Source of the DNA: Lingula anatina
Lineage: Eukaryota > Brachiopoda > Lingulata > Lingulida > Lingulidae
NCBI RefSeq assembly: GCF_001039355.2
Contig: NW_019775631.1
Location: 140,957-204,956 of the forward strand
Direction: 5' to 3'
Length of the DNA: 64,000 nucleotides
Every line of letters starts with the position of its first letter. Positions within the stretch are counted from its first letter, which is position 1. Made by a program: the position numbers and the translations under genes. The notes beneath the pieces were generated by a model. It was not told where the DNA came from. It ran no database searches and saw only the letters and a list, made by a program, of their open reading frames with translations. Below, piece by piece: positions 62,648-64,000 of this stretch.

Positions 62648-63567
62648 CTGAAATAGGGCGAAAGGATGAAAATAGCCCGAGTCCGTTTGCCCTGTGTGAG
62701 ATCATATTAGACTAGAGAACATGCCTGCACATGGGAGAACCTGCATGAGGTAGGACTAACCTTTCAGAGACAAGTGTGAAAATCACTGGAATGGAAATGT
62801 TGTCTAAGAAAAAAATAATAAATAAAGACCTTAAATGAAAATATATAGCTTTAAGGAAAATGGTCCTATACATCTGCAACTTGCACTGGGTCTGTATCTC
62901 AGTGCTATGAATCAATGCAGTTGGTCTGGAGATAAAAAGTCTCACAGTTTCATTTATCATTTATTGTGTTAACAATGAAAAGTGAGTGGCGGCGACCACA
63001 GACACATGTCAGGGCTGAATGTGCAGACACAATGTCTGTACATAAAAATTATTAGACCACAACCTGCCTAGACATAACATACAACAAATATTTAACTTTT
63101 ATCTTAAGAGAGAAAGATAATGATAAAAATAATATTTATTCTCCTGCATGTGATGTTATAAGTACAAATCACACTAGCACATACACACAAACAAACTATT
63201 AAACAGTACCCTTAACCTGTTCATTATATAAATACAGAAATATCAAGAAATAATTTTATAATATCTTTTGTCCTAAAAAAGGTTATTTTTATCATATCAT
63301 GAGTTGTATTTATTTGATAACCCTCTAACTCTCCCTCTAAATAAATGAAGTATTGAAAAAATATTAAGTAATAAAAAAATCATAAAACACAGTGAAATAT
63401 AAAATAATACTGCTGTGGCCTTAAAGTATGCCAACTGGGTTACTGATATGACAATAGTTGTAACTCTGCCCAAGAGTCATAGTTCATTTCCTGCAACTGG
63501 TTAATTGATAACACAAGATAATTGTTCTTCATACCAGTAGAACAGTTCACTCCACGCCCTCCCAAAG
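62648..63567. other. Possible shared upstream region of divergent genes
   Basis: AT-rich DNA between the most 5' recognised exon of the minus-strand gene and the plus-strand RING gene. A polypyrimidine tract and CAG at 62650 suggest that the 62491-62647 exon is internal. Alternatively translation could begin at an ATG at 62705 in the same frame. No further exon is recognised. Confidence 0.4.
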
Positions 63568-64000
63568 ATGGCTACAGCTCAGGGTAACAGAGATGACGAG
63601 AAAAGCCTTCAAGCCAAAATTACAGAACATTTTATCAGCTGTCCATTATGCCTTGAGGAGTATAAAGAGCCGACAGATTTACCATGTAGGCATACATTTT
63701 GTAAAGGTTGTCTGAAGACTTATATAACTGACTTAACACCAGGAAGTAAATTCAGATGTCCAATGTGTCAGAAAGAAACTGAAGTTCCTAAAGATGGACT
63801 TGAGGGCTTCACTCATAATTTCTACATTGAAAGCTTGCAGGACACTGTACTTCAGTCAACACATAAGAAAACGTGCAGCTCTTGTGCTTTGGTGTCCCCA
63901 AAAGAAACAGTAGCTTCATCAAAATGTATCACCTGCCATGACTACCTATGTGAGAAGTGTTCTCCATTCCACTGTGGTACCAAGTTCACAAAAGACCATA
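63568..64000 (+). CDS. RING/B-box (TRIM-like) protein, 3' partial
   Basis: An open frame starts MATAQGNRDDEKSLQ and continues without a stop to the window end (144 codons). A C3HC4 RING has Cys25, Cys28, Cys40, His42, Cys45, Cys48, Cys64 and Cys67 (CPLCLEE, CRHTFCKGC, CPMC). It is followed by a B-box-like zinc site with Cys103, Cys106, Cys120, Cys123, Cys128, Cys131 and later His residues. From the family this is an E3 ubiquitin ligase of the TRIM type; the coiled coil and any C-terminal domain lie outside the window. The start codon fits because the RING begins about 24 residues later, as is common in TRIM proteins, and the upstream sequence is AT-rich and non-coding. Confidence 0.88.
   Translation, partial: MATAQGNRDDEKSLQAKITEHFISCPLCLEEYKEPTDLPCRHTFCKGCLKTYITDLTPGSKFRCPMCQKETEVPKDGLEGFTHNFYIESLQDTVLQSTHKKTCSSCALVSPKETVASSKCITCHDYLCEKCSPFHCGTKFTKDH

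Overview
The window is AT-rich eukaryotic DNA: introns with GT/AG borders, microsatellites and many small foldback or retroelement remnants. The gene types (a Ly6/uPAR-like tandem array, a ubiquitin-reader protein, a RING/B-box protein) and the repeat load suggest a marine invertebrate animal such as a mollusc or another lophotrochozoan or deuterostome. I cannot name the species from sequence alone.

Positions 1-53858 (+ strand) hold a tandem cluster of about a dozen short, three-exon, GPI-anchored-type proteins with the ten-cysteine LU (Ly6/uPAR, three-finger) pattern. Exon 1 is a 49-nt signal-peptide exon. Exon 2 (132-144 nt) carries cysteines 1-5. Exon 3 (about 212-224 nt) carries cysteines 6-10, the terminal Cys-Asn and a hydrophobic GPI-type tail. 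Every intron is phase 1. I call them A to L. A is 5'-truncated by the window edge. C is cut at a single-n join at 9941. H has a stop codon in place of a core cysteine and no visible exon 1. J and K encode the same protein. L is a divergent member at the cluster end. A 'ghost' locus at about 6130-9940 keeps the promoter, intron and 3'-flank sequence of a family member but has lost all three exons.

The cluster appears to have grown by kilobase-scale duplications: 363-1990 with 9942-11570, 7736-9940 with 15256-17455, the G unit with the I unit, and the J unit with the K unit. Single n bases at 9941 and 47609 sit exactly at two of these junctions, so some copies may be unresolved haplotypes. Between and inside the genes lie at least three foldback/MITE families, one with 5-bp target-site duplications, plus a decayed Tc1/mariner transposase, a candidate solo LTR and non-LTR 3' tails.

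Positions 54668-62647 (- strand) hold at least eleven exons of one gene. Its protein has about six ubiquitin-interacting motifs (UIM), four MIU-like motifs, a SUMO-interaction-like motif, a CCHC zinc knuckle and a C-terminal coiled coil. I do not recognise this architecture as a named protein; it looks like a polyubiquitin/SUMO reader. A 362-base gap lies in one intron. From 63568 (+ strand) a RING plus B-box (TRIM-like) gene starts and runs off the window.
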